Origin: Erysipelotrichaceae bacterium 66202529
GTDB lineage: Bacteria > Bacillota_I > Bacilli_A > Erysipelotrichales > Erysipelotrichaceae
Direction: 5' to 3'
Assembly (NCBI GenBank): GCA_017161075.1
Contig: CP046174.1
Coordinates: 1,364,001 to 1,428,000, forward strand
Length of the DNA stretch: 64,000 bases
This document shows, one piece after another, positions 17,722 to 25,135 of this stretch. The notes beneath the pieces are model-generated. The model was given only the letters and a program-made list of their open reading frames with translations. It did no database searches and was not told the origin of the DNA. Positions within the stretch are counted from its first letter, which is position 1; every line of letters begins with the position of its first letter. Both the position numbers and the translations under genes were made by a program.

Positions 17722-17730
17722 ATTATATCA
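17722..17730 (-). promoter_or_regulatory. Extended -10 promoter of the response regulator
   Basis: TGATATAAT on the minus strand (17730-17722), about 26 bases before the ATG, with AAAGGAGTGG as ribosome binding site. No good -35 is visible, as usual for extended -10 promoters. Confidence 0.5.
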
Positions 17731-18185
17731 TGTATTCCTTTGCATACCGTCTGCGATTATCCGCTGAGTGTCCGTTTTTTATAGCTGGTTATGGTAATGG
17801 CAGTGAATGAAGCGTGTGCCTTTTAACGGGAAAGTCTCATTAGCTTTCCTGGATTTGCATCTTATTCTAATAAGGCTTCATTACGCGGTCAAAAAAAGCA
17901 GCTGTGGCTAATGATTGGTCTGCAGGATTGTAGTCCTGTTACCCGTAAATTCTGTCGAATACGGTTCATCCTGCGCAGGAATAAATGGACAAAGCATTGC
18001 GGTATCTGTCGCCTTAGATTTACGTAAGCCGGTAATAGGATATGATACAGATGTGATGATATGAGCTCACTTTCTGCATATGAAAAAATACGAAAGCAAA
18101 GAATATAGACGATGTAAAAAAAAATCTGCCAATATCCGCTGGCGTTACATTTTACTATAGGTATATGGAAGACAGGGGATGTGTC
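17731..18185. other. Non-coding stretch upstream of second bactofilin
   Basis: No open frame with a plausible start, no tRNA and no recognised riboswitch. Mixed base composition with a few short inverted repeats. I see no supportable function. Confidence 0.4.
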
Positions 18186-18194
18186 TGTTATAAT
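18186..18194 (+). promoter_or_regulatory. Extended -10 promoter of second bactofilin
   Basis: TGTTATAAT (18186-18194) is a full extended -10. The base region 17 upstream (TGGAAG) is a poor -35. The leader to the ATG is about 135 bases. Confidence 0.45.
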
Positions 18195-18334
18195 TTGAAT
18201 GTTGAAAATCCTATAAAAGTGGTGTTAAAAAGAATCTTTTTTCTCTTATGGATACGGCTCCTGTGGAAGCCGGTATTCGTTGGAGACAATTTTATAGGGA
18301 ATTGTTGAAGCTTTTAGAGAAAGGACTATGAAAT

Positions 18335-18982
18335 ATGAAATGGTATGAGAAACAGAAGAAGCTGTATGATCAGAATCAAAAGGAAATTGTCGGCAGTGAA
18401 GGAAAAACGCTAACATCACAGGAAAAGGAAGCCGCGGTAGAACAGACGGTAAAAAAGGAGCAGTTAATGAAAAAAGAAATACAGGTGAAGGCTGCACAGC
18501 CCCAAACAGCATCCGCAGCTCCTCTGGCAGATAGCAGACCTGTCAGTAAGGAAACAACCGTTATACAACACAACACAACCATACAGGGAGATATGAACAG
18601 CGATGATAATATCACGATTCATGGTACATTGATCGGTAATATTCATTGTGGTGGTAATCTGATTGTCAGCGGCAGTGTCAAGGGGAATGTGACATGTCAG
18701 AATGTTGTATTGCAGCGGGCTGAGATCGAAGGGGATATTCAATGTGAGCAGCATATGGAAATCAGTGAGGAAACTACGGTAAAGGGGAATATCCGTGTGT
18801 GTGATATTATCTGTTCGGGACAGGTCAAGGGAGATACACTGGTATCTGAAAATGCAAAATTTATGTCAACCTCCTGTGTGATCGGAGATGTACAGACGCA
18901 GGTTCTTGAAATCGAATCAGGTGCTGTTTTACAGGGAAATCTGCTTGTTGAGCCTGTGAAACGCAAGGAAATAAATTCATAA
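18335..18982 (+). CDS. Bactofilin family polymer-forming protein
   Basis: 215 residues. A charged N-terminal tail (1-75, KWYEKQKKLYDQNQKE then Ala/Gln-rich) precedes a right-handed beta-helix bactofilin core (about 80-205). The core has repeats such as TTIQGDMNSDDNITIHGTL, GNIHCGGNLIVSGSVKGNV, AEIEGDI, VKGNI and VKGDTL. This is the canonical form, with a shorter core and longer tail than the paralogue at 2.3 kb. Bactofilins form nucleotide-independent filaments that place envelope enzymes. Monocistronic, with its own promoter; start supported by AAAGGA. A structured element lies 50 bases downstream. Confidence 0.88.
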   Translation: MKWYEKQKKLYDQNQKEIVGSEGKTLTSQEKEAAVEQTVKKEQLMKKEIQVKAAQPQTASAAPLADSRPVSKETTVIQHNTTIQGDMNSDDNITIHGTLIGNIHCGGNLIVSGSVKGNVTCQNVVLQRAEIEGDIQCEQHMEISEETTVKGNIRVCDIICSGQVKGDTLVSENAKFMSTSCVIGDVQTQVLEIESGAVLQGNLLVEPVKRKEINS

Positions 18983-19031
18983 GCGGATGCATTGATTAGC
19001 ATCTGATCACAATCAATTGTCCAATCTATAA

Positions 19032-19139
19032 AAAAAGACGAATTCAGCATGCGGTCGTTAAAAGTGTTCTTACCTGTAAATATCCGGGAAACCGGATGCT
19101 TGCGGGAAAGAAGCTTAACTGCAAGAAATTCGTCTTTTT
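19032..19139 (+). ncRNA. Folded 108-nt element closed by a 13-bp stem (terminator-like)
   Basis: AAAAAGACGAATT (19032-19044) is perfectly complementary to AATTCGTCTTTTT (19127-19139). Inside are a perfect hairpin ATCCGG-GAAA-CCGGAT (19082-19097), which makes a GNRA tetraloop, and a 5-bp stem CTTGC/GCAAG (19099-19103 with 19121-19125). The 3' T5 could make it a large terminator for the bactofilin transcript. The nested architecture looks more like a branched RNA or a small mobile repeat. No known RNA family is recognised. Confidence 0.45.
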
Positions 19140-19158
19140 GGTTGTGGTATATCCAGCG

Positions 19159-19212
19159 CACAGCCTTTATAAGTAAGGGCTCATGCTTTTACTTATAAAG
19201 GCTCATGCTGTG
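19159..19212. repeat. Inverted repeat with nested direct repeat
   Basis: CCTTTATAAGTAA (19164-19176) pairs with TTACTTATAAAGG (19189-19201). Outer CACAG (19159-19163) pairs with CTGTG (19208-19212). The 10-mer GGCTCATGCT occurs twice, once in the loop and once after the right arm. Confidence 0.6.
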
Positions 19213-19328
19213 TGTAGGATGAAGGCGGTTCTTATCGTTCTGCTTCCTGAGCATCATAGTTCCGTGCATTCATTCAGAATTTCCTCCTGTATGCATTGCT
19301 TTCTGCGTCAGTAAGCTGATTTGTTCAC

Positions 19329-19360
19329 AGACCCTTTACCTAATATGGGGTCTTGTTTTT
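19329..19360 (+). terminator. Plus-strand terminator next to hflX 3' end
   Basis: AGACCC (19329-19334) pairs with GGGTCT (19348-19353), followed by TGTTTTT. It would stop rightward transcription before it enters hflX antisense. Confidence 0.5.
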
Positions 19361-19369
19361 GTACAACTG

Positions 19370-20617
19370 TTATGTGCGTATAGCTGTTACATATTCCTGA
19401 TATTTCTGATACAAATGATCTGATATCACAACTTCCAGATGGATGCCATCCTCCTCATCCGTTCGTGTGATGACCCGGGCATGCTTCATTAAGAGGGAAT
19501 AGATTCCTGTCTGCTGGTAGGGGATATGCATGATTACATGCTTTTCATCCGGATACAGATGCCGGTGGATCAGCTCCAGCAATTCATGTAAGCCCGCTTT
19601 TTCCTTTGCGCTCATATACAGGTCGTGTGCGTGCTCTCTGGGATAGGGATATTGACTTTGATCACACTTATTATATACGGTGATCATGGGAATATCAGCA
19701 GCGTTGATCTGCTGCAGGGTGTCCTGCGTGATTTCCATTTGTCTTGCGCAGGCTTCACTTGATACATCCACGACCTGTACAAGCAATGAGGCGTAGCGAA
19801 CCTCCTCTAATGTGGAATGAAAGGCATCCACAAGGTCATGCGGCAGGTCAGATATAAAACCAACCGTATCAGATAATAGAAAGGATTTTCCATCAGGAAG
19901 ATCGATATGCCGGATGCTGGTATCCAGAGTTGCGAACAGCATATCCTTTTCCAGTACCCTTTTATCATACTCATACGGGCTGCTGTATTCCAACAGCATA
20001 TTCATAATCGTACTTTTCCCGGCATTCGTATAGCCGACCAGTGATACCAGTGGCAGCATGGATTTCTGGCGGGAACGGCGTTGTGTGAGGCGTTGGGCTT
20101 CCACCTTTTTCAGCTCTCTTTGCAGCTCCTGGATCCGGGCATTGATTCTTCTTCGATCAAGCTCTAACTGCTTTTCACCGGCACCTCTGTTTTTTCCGCT
20201 GCCGCTTTGTCTTCCAAGCTGTGTGTTGGCACCAACCAGACGAGGAAGCAGCTTCTTAAGCTGCGCACACTCGATTTGAAGACGCGCGATTCTTGTTACG
20301 GCTCTGCTTTCAAAAATAGCAAGAATCAGTTCCGTACGATCCATAACCGGCGTTTGCAAGATAACCTCCAGATTACGAATCTGTAAAGGACTCAGATCAT
20401 GATTAAATACTATGCGCTCAGGCTTCTGTTCCTGTACATATTTCCGTATTTCCTCACATTTTCCTATTCCGATATATGTTTTTAACGTAATGCTTTTTAA
20501 ATTCTGTATAAAGGTTTTCCTGATTTCCATATCGGCTGCCTGTATCAGCTCGATGAATTCCTCATTTTTTTCCGTTTGCTCTGTGGTATCTGCCAGAACG
20601 ATTACAACCTGCTGCAT
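19370..20617 (-). CDS. hflX: Ribosome-associated GTPase HflX
   Basis: 415 residues. The N-terminal HflX domain (about 1-180) includes GIGKCEEIRKYV, FNHDLSPLQIRNLE, MDRTELILAIF and the glycine-rich linker LGRQSGSGKNRGAGEKQLE. The GTPase domain has G1 GYTNAGKST, G3 DTVGF and G4 NKCD. HflX splits stalled or idle 70S ribosomes, mainly under stress. It has its own ribosome binding site and is monocistronic between long intergenic regions. No clear terminator serves its direction of transcription. Confidence 0.95.
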   Translation of the reverse strand: MQQVVIVLADTTEQTEKNEEFIELIQAADMEIRKTFIQNLKSITLKTYIGIGKCEEIRKYVQEQKPERIVFNHDLSPLQIRNLEVILQTPVMDRTELILAIFESRAVTRIARLQIECAQLKKLLPRLVGANTQLGRQSGSGKNRGAGEKQLELDRRRINARIQELQRELKKVEAQRLTQRRSRQKSMLPLVSLVGYTNAGKSTIMNMLLEYSSPYEYDKRVLEKDMLFATLDTSIRHIDLPDGKSFLLSDTVGFISDLPHDLVDAFHSTLEEVRYASLLVQVVDVSSEACARQMEITQDTLQQINAADIPMITVYNKCDQSQYPYPREHAHDLYMSAKEKAGLHELLELIHRHLYPDEKHVIMHIPYQQTGIYSLLMKHARVITRTDEEDGIHLEVVISDHLYQKYQEYVTAIRT

Positions 20618-20970
20618 GACATCACTCCTCTAGTATCTTATTGTAGCATGGTTTCCCTTTATTTATGAAAAAAGATTTGGATTCCTGCAATATACAACGG
20701 TATAAAGGTCATGGATTATCGAAAGCATATGGCATATGCAGGGGACATTTGCTATAAATATAAATTTCCGATTCCAAAGCAGGATATATCTTAGACAGAA
20801 TCCAAATACCAAAATCATCAGAGCTTCTATAATTGGCTTTCTATATAGCGATATCATTCCATGCTATTCAAAAGCAGGATAGCGCCATATGCAGGATGCA
20901 ATAAGCTGCTATGTATTGCTTTCTATATATTGATAGGATTGCATAATGATAGGACTACAAACTATCCCTG
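20618..20970. other. AT-rich non-coding stretch upstream of hflX
   Basis: About 350 bases without a credible gene. It must contain the hflX promoter; a TACAAT lies on the minus strand near 20640-20645 but its -35 is poor. Confidence 0.35.
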
Positions 20971-21239
20971 TGATTTTAACAAACAATATGATTTCTTACA
21001 AATACGATTTCACATAACAATATAAGTTCAAGATAACAGGTGTGAAAGAAAATCCAGATTGTAATTCAATAAGTAATTTGAAATACCTTTCATGCAAGCC
21101 TTGTTTCTGTACGAGATGTCGTGGAAAATGGAGTCAAACACGATTTCAGCATCGCACATAAATTTCAAAATAACAAGTATGATTTCAACACAATATTATA
21201 ATTTCAGGATAACAATACGATTCCAGCATAAAAAGCCAG
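20971..21239. repeat. Two clusters of degenerate 19-20 bp tandem repeats
   Basis: The core ATTTCA followed by an ATAACAATA-like segment recurs in tandem. Cluster 2 has cores at 21143, 21162, 21182, 21201 and 21220 (steps 19, 20, 19, 19). Cluster 1 has cores near 20973, 20991, 21007 and 21025. The units are too similar and too short to be a CRISPR array. The last unit merges into the asr terminator. Function unknown. Confidence 0.6.
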
Positions 21240-21268
21240 ACCCGTTTTTGTGTCTGACTTTTTATGCT
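21225..21268. terminator. Bidirectional terminator after asrC
   Basis: AGCATAAAAAG-CAGAC pairs with GTCTG-CTTTTTATGCT with a single mismatch. The T run on the minus strand lies 15 bases beyond the asrC stop. Confidence 0.8.
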
Positions 21269-21283
21269 GTTTTATTTAAACCT

Positions 21284-22288
21284 TTACTGAACAGGCTTTA
21301 CATGGATTCTTCCACGGTACTCGGTTTCGGCAAAATAGAGATTCTCAGCAATTCTAGCTTCCGGATTCAGCTTAACATCCTTCAGCATCAGTTCCTTGAA
21401 TTTTTCATAGCCTGCCATATCAATGAGGTGGCCGCCATGCAGATAGCGTGGCTGTCCCTTTAAAACCTCGGCAGAGAACGCCTGCCAGTTGCGCATGATT
21501 GCCAGAACAGCATCCTCACTTAAAAAATCCGCAAAGGTTTTTCCCATACGCGGGTATTGCTTTCCAGTCCGTCCGCCAATCAGTATCCGGTAGAACGGCT
21601 TCGGGCTTCTTTGCATGGCATTGGTTGGACAAACAAGGGTACACTCTCCGCAGCCGACACAGCAGCACGTATCCTTTTCAATTTTACCGTTTTTCAGACT
21701 CAGCACTCTTGTCGCGTGGGATTCACAGGCTTTTACACAGGAGCCGCAGCCGATGCACAGATCACTGTGATAGGTAGGCTTAGTGAGGCCGATGATACCA
21801 AAATCGTTGAAGTGACCCTTGGCACAGTCATTGGGACAGCCTGCGACAGAAGCCTTGATATGGTAATGACTTGGAAATACTTCCTTTTCAATCTTTCGAG
21901 CCATATCCTGCGTATTGATATTCGCCTTGATACAATGAATTCCACCGATACAGGCCATGACATTTCTGGCGCCTATGGTAGGAAAGCCGGCATCGGTATT
22001 CATTTCCACTCCGCACTGGGCAACCTCGACATCCTCCAGATATTCCTTTAATTCTGCATTTACTGCATCTATATTTTCATATTTAATACCGGGGATGGCA
22101 AAGCACTGGCGGGAGCCAAAATGAAAGGTTCCATCTCCGTATTTCTCTGCAAGGTACTGTACAAAGCTCAGGTATTTCGCCTGAATAAGCCCTGCCGGTA
22201 CACGCATTTGCAGCATATATTCGCCCTTGACCTTGGACTGGCGAAAACAGTTTGTACGAAGGGCATTGATATTCATATCTTGTGACAT
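21284..22288 (-). CDS. asrC: Anaerobic sulfite reductase subunit C
   Basis: 334 residues; the siroheme-containing catalytic subunit that reduces sulfite to sulfide with six electrons. The siroheme/[4Fe-4S] ligand pattern is visible as CIGGIHC and CPNDC. An inserted ferredoxin domain has CIGCGSCVKAC and CVGCGECTLVCP (two [4Fe-4S] sites). Last gene of asrABC, 12 bases after asrB, with a strong terminator behind it. Cytoplasmic. Confidence 0.95.
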   Translation of the reverse strand: MSQDMNINALRTNCFRQSKVKGEYMLQMRVPAGLIQAKYLSFVQYLAEKYGDGTFHFGSRQCFAIPGIKYENIDAVNAELKEYLEDVEVAQCGVEMNTDAGFPTIGARNVMACIGGIHCIKANINTQDMARKIEKEVFPSHYHIKASVAGCPNDCAKGHFNDFGIIGLTKPTYHSDLCIGCGSCVKACESHATRVLSLKNGKIEKDTCCCVGCGECTLVCPTNAMQRSPKPFYRILIGGRTGKQYPRMGKTFADFLSEDAVLAIMRNWQAFSAEVLKGQPRYLHGGHLIDMAGYEKFKELMLKDVKLNPEARIAENLYFAETEYRGRIHVKPVQ

Positions 22289-22300
22289 AGCTTTTACCTC

Positions 22301-23101
22301 CTAATCCACAAGCCCTTGGGCTTTGGTATATGGAAACACAGGGCCTTCCAGACACACATAGGTTTCATTGATTTTACAGTGGCCGCATTTACCAAGGGCA
22401 CAGGACATTTTCCGTTCAAAGGATACATAAATATGATCCTCTGTCACACCGTATTTCATGCATTCCTGGGCTGTGAATTTCATCATCACAGGAGGCCCTA
22501 CGATAATAACGGCATAATCATCCTGAAAATCCTGAAATGGGATATCCTTGACATATTTCATTGCAAAGCCCTCCAGAAAGCCAACACGTTCTCCCTGATC
22601 CAGTGTCAGTGTGGTATGAAAGTGAGGAGCATTGCGCCATTTTGTAAGATCGTTTTCAAACAGGACATGCTGTGCATCTCGGAAGCCGGCAATCGCATAT
22701 ACATCCTTGCAGTCCTGCGGATTGTTCAGATAGTGATTCAACGTACTGCGTACCGGTGAAACACCGGTACCTCCGGCTATGACAACGATGTGTTTTCCCT
22801 TGAAATCCTCCAGTGGGAAACCGTTTCCATATGGTCCGCGGATATACAGATCATCCCCTGCGTGAAGATTAAAGAGAACATTGGTCAGCGTTCCTACTTT
22901 TCGTATGGTGAATTCTATCGTACTGTCAGTGAAATTGGATACAGATATCGGAGCTTCTCCAATCTTTGGCAGGGAAATCTGGAAGAATTGTCCATGCCGT
23001 ATGGATGGCTCGTTAAACTCTACGACAAAGGTGGATTCCATATCTGTTTCCTCAATGATTTCTAAAATGCGATGCCGTTCAGGCAGCCATGGATTGATCA
23101 T
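22301..23101 (-). CDS. asrB: Anaerobic sulfite reductase subunit B (FAD/NAD-binding)
   Basis: 266 residues resembling PyrK and the ferredoxin-NADP reductase fold. The flavin-binding region reads HGQFFQISLPKIGEAPISVS. The NAD-binding motif is VVIAGGTGVSPVRSTL (about residues 104-119). A C-terminal [2Fe-2S]-type cysteine cluster is SCALGKCGHCKI, with a further Cys in YVCLEGP. It takes electrons from NADH to the AsrA iron-sulfur centres. Only 1 base separates it from asrA. Confidence 0.94.
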   Translation of the reverse strand: MINPWLPERHRILEIIEETDMESTFVVEFNEPSIRHGQFFQISLPKIGEAPISVSNFTDSTIEFTIRKVGTLTNVLFNLHAGDDLYIRGPYGNGFPLEDFKGKHIVVIAGGTGVSPVRSTLNHYLNNPQDCKDVYAIAGFRDAQHVLFENDLTKWRNAPHFHTTLTLDQGERVGFLEGFAMKYVKDIPFQDFQDDYAVIIVGPPVMMKFTAQECMKYGVTEDHIYVSFERKMSCALGKCGHCKINETYVCLEGPVFPYTKAQGLVD

Positions 23102-23102
23102 A

Positions 23103-24140
23103 TCAGTTTTCCTCCTTCATGTTTTCTACCTCATCATGTAGACGGTTGATGATATGGGAAAAGGATATATAGGATGGACAGATATCATCACAGCGGCCGC
23201 ATCCCACGCACATCTGATAGTCTGTCGCAAAGCGCTTTTTAAAATCATAGACCTTATGCATCGTCTTAAAGCGCATGCGGTCTTTATATTCATCACGGAA
23301 GGCGTGTCCTCCGTTCACCGTCGTGAAATCATCATTCATACAGCCTGTCCACGTTCTGCGGCGTTCACCGCTTTTTCCGTTTTCTGTGTACGGTGTATCG
23401 ACAGTGTTAAAGCAGGAGCAGGTGATGCATACCGAATTACAGGCCCCGCAGCCAATGCAGCGGCTCTGATAATCCTTCCACATATCCAGCTCACGGATGG
23501 AATCGACCATATCCTCACGAATTTCCGGTACGCGTATAACCGTTTTATTTTCCTTTACGAATTCCGGTGTATATTGTGTTGGCGCAAAGCTGTCAAAGAA
23601 AGAGGTAAACAGCTCACTCTTGCAGAACACCTGTACCCGTCCTTCCTCATGTAAGGGGCGCACTGCCAGATCGTAATCCTCTGTTTCATTGGTACCCAGG
23701 GAGCAGCAGGCACAGGATTCCCAGCCGTTATCAGGACATTCCATTAAAATGAAATGCACCTTTTCCCGCATTCTCTTATAATAGGGATCCTCATGCGGTC
23801 CGTTTTCCAGAAATACCTTATCCAGGCGCTTAATTCCGTTGATATCGCAGCTTCGTGCAAAAATCAGCAAATCCTTTTCAAATACCTGGCTTTCCAGAAA
23901 ATAATGCTCGGTGAAGTGAAACAGCGTCTGATTGATTGGATAGAATACCTCCTTCGGTGAATAATCACTGCGATCCTTCCATTCGATTTCCTCCATGCTG
24001 CGGATTTCCTGATAGCGGATGAGATCGGTATTGCAGTAGCGTCCTGCATTCTTCAGCCGTTTCGGAGCATAGATGCGATACCTTTGCCGAAGTGTGTCAA
24101 AGACCTGATTCATTTCTTCGAGCGTTAATTCAAATGACAT
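23103..24140 (-). CDS. asrA: Anaerobic sulfite reductase subunit A (ferredoxin-like)
   Basis: 345 residues of the HydB/AsrA electron-transfer family. Two [4Fe-4S] clusters are indicated by CIGCGACNSVC with CSC (about residues 230-245) and CVGCGRCDDICP (about 317-328). It relays electrons from AsrB to AsrC. First gene of the operon. Its promoter region carries a palindrome that matches Rex operators at 12 of 14 positions. Confidence 0.94.
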   Translation of the reverse strand: MSFELTLEEMNQVFDTLRQRYRIYAPKRLKNAGRYCNTDLIRYQEIRSMEEIEWKDRSDYSPKEVFYPINQTLFHFTEHYFLESQVFEKDLLIFARSCDINGIKRLDKVFLENGPHEDPYYKRMREKVHFILMECPDNGWESCACCSLGTNETEDYDLAVRPLHEEGRVQVFCKSELFTSFFDSFAPTQYTPEFVKENKTVIRVPEIREDMVDSIRELDMWKDYQSRCIGCGACNSVCITCSCFNTVDTPYTENGKSGERRRTWTGCMNDDFTTVNGGHAFRDEYKDRMRFKTMHKVYDFKKRFATDYQMCVGCGRCDDICPSYISFSHIINRLHDEVENMKEEN

Positions 24141-24187
24141 ATGTCGTCCTCCTCACGTAATTCCTCTATGTTTTACAACCTACCATA

Positions 24188-24211
24188 TGCATGAGCAAGC
24201 GTACTCATGCA
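24188..24211. repeat. Inverted repeat in the asr leader
   Basis: TGCATGAG (24188-24195) and CTCATGCA (24204-24211) are perfect inverted arms around an 8-base loop, between the asr promoter and asrA. It could be an operator or an RNA hairpin. Confidence 0.5.
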
Positions 24212-24227
24212 TGCTGGCACTAAGGAT

Positions 24228-24267
24228 ATTGTAATCCCTTTCGACTGCAAAGTGAATACGTTCACAA
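24228..24267 (-). promoter_or_regulatory. asrABC promoter with Rex-like operator
   Basis: On the minus strand TTCACT, a 17-base spacer and TACAAT (24233-24228) form a promoter. The plus-strand 18-mer AAGTGAATACGTTCACAA (24250-24267) contains GTGAA-N4-TTCAC and fits TTGTGAANNNNTTCACAA except for the first two bases. It overlaps the -35. Rex control of sulfite reduction genes has been proposed for clostridia; a Crp/Fnr-family protein is an alternative. Confidence 0.55.
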
Positions 24268-24616
24268 ATGTATAAGCAATCATAATACGCCTATAAATCC
24301 AGGTAATGTATGATCTTCCTGAATTATTCGATAGTGCGATCAAAAGGAAGCAGCATTGAACGCTTTCGAGATCAAAACAGCGCTGTCTCTTATATGGTTG
24401 AGGGATACAGGTACAGGGGGAGGGAAGGTATGCATGAGCCTTTGAAAGAAGTCGGCGTATGGTAAAGGCAGGAGCTTTTTCATGAAGTATGTTAGGGCGG
24501 ATACCTGCGCGGACAGGGAGCGCAGGCTCTTATGCGATGGATCGGATTTTGGAAAGAACCAGTCCAAAGCGTGATACCGTTTTCGTCAATTATGTGAAAC
24601 TGTGTGAAAATTCATA

Positions 24617-24678
24617 TTTGAACATCAAACTATTTACATTTGACTATCAAAGGATTATAATTCCTTTTGAATTTCAAA
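24617..24678 (+). promoter_or_regulatory. Fatty acid operon promoter P1 with three FabT-like boxes
   Basis: TTTACA (24633-24638), a 17-base spacer and a perfect TATAAT (24656-24661). Three boxes of form TTTGA-N3-TCAAA lie at 24617-24629, 24639-24651 (inside the spacer) and 24666-24678 (over the expected transcription start). Streptococcal FabT (MarR family) binds this kind of box to repress acc/fab genes. The boxes are seen; the regulator is inferred and not encoded in this window. Upstream, 24268-24616 has no gene I can support. Confidence 0.7.
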
Positions 24679-24728
24679 GCATTTAAAAAAATGAGATTCA
24701 TATCGTCAAAAATATCGTAGTATATCGT

Positions 24729-24779
24729 CCTAGTAATCAATACTAGGGTTATTATTTACTTTTAAATCTAGTATTTAAA
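24729..24779 (+). promoter_or_regulatory. Pair of palindromes between the two acpP promoters
   Basis: CCTAGTA-ATCAA-TACTAGG (24729-24747) and TTTAAAT-CTAGT-ATTTAAA (24761-24779) are perfect inverted repeats with 7-base arms, sharing CTAGTA. They lie just upstream of promoter P2. They do not match the FapR consensus well. Confidence 0.5.
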
Positions 24780-24789
24780 ACTAAAATAG

Positions 24790-24818
24790 TTGACATTATT
24801 TACCAGTAGTGTTATTCT
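24790..24818 (+). promoter_or_regulatory. acpP promoter P2
   Basis: Perfect TTGACA (24790-24795), 17-base spacer, TATTCT (24813-24818), about 37 bases before the acpP ATG. TACCAG and CTGGTA form a further inverted repeat over spacer and -10. Confidence 0.65.
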
Positions 24819-24855
24819 GGTAGCAGTCAAATGAATTTGAACAGGAGGAACAAAC

Positions 24856-25080
24856 ATGTTTGAAAAAGTAAAAGAAGTGCTGATGGAGGCCATCAACGTC
24901 GACGAGGATATGATCAAAATGGAAGCGAATTTAAAGGATGATCTGGGAATTGATTCCCTGGCAGCCGTTGAGCTTTCTCTGGAGCTGGAAACAGAATTTG
25001 ATGTACGCATTGAAGATGAGGAATTAGCAAAACTGGTTACCGTGGCAGATATCGTAAACCTGCTCGAAAGCAAAGCGTAA
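24856..25080 (+). CDS. acpP: Acyl carrier protein
   Basis: 74 residues, acidic. The phosphopantetheine attachment motif is GIDSLAAVEL, with the modified serine near residue 35. It carries the growing acyl chain for the whole operon; AcpS, which loads the arm, is encoded 10 kb downstream in the same gene string. AGGAGGAAC precedes the start. A hairpin with a T run follows directly, which would allow acpP mRNA to be made in excess of the downstream genes. Confidence 0.97.
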   Translation: MFEKVKEVLMEAINVDEDMIKMEANLKDDLGIDSLAAVELSLELETEFDVRIEDEELAKLVTVADIVNLLESKA

Positions 25081-25088
25081 ACAAGAGA

Positions 25089-25114
25089 AAAGCCAAGAAT
25101 ACTTGGCTTTTTTA
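25089..25114 (+). terminator. Intra-operon terminator/attenuator between acpP and accB
   Basis: AAAGCCAAG-AATA-CTTGGCTTT followed by further T. Stable 9-bp stem. Since accB follows after 22 bases without an evident promoter, partial read-through is likely. Confidence 0.75.
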
Positions 25115-25135
25115 AAATCCGTGGGAGGTAAATAC

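Noticed and set aside
17731..18185. Riboswitch upstream of the second bactofilin
   Set aside because: No conserved aptamer core or terminator/antiterminator pair is recognisable.
20971..21239. CRISPR array
   Set aside because: Units are 19-20 bp, degenerate and directly adjacent without unique spacers; no cas genes are nearby.
24729..24779. FapR operator
   Set aside because: The palindromes share only TAGTA with the Bacillus FapR consensus and have different spacing.
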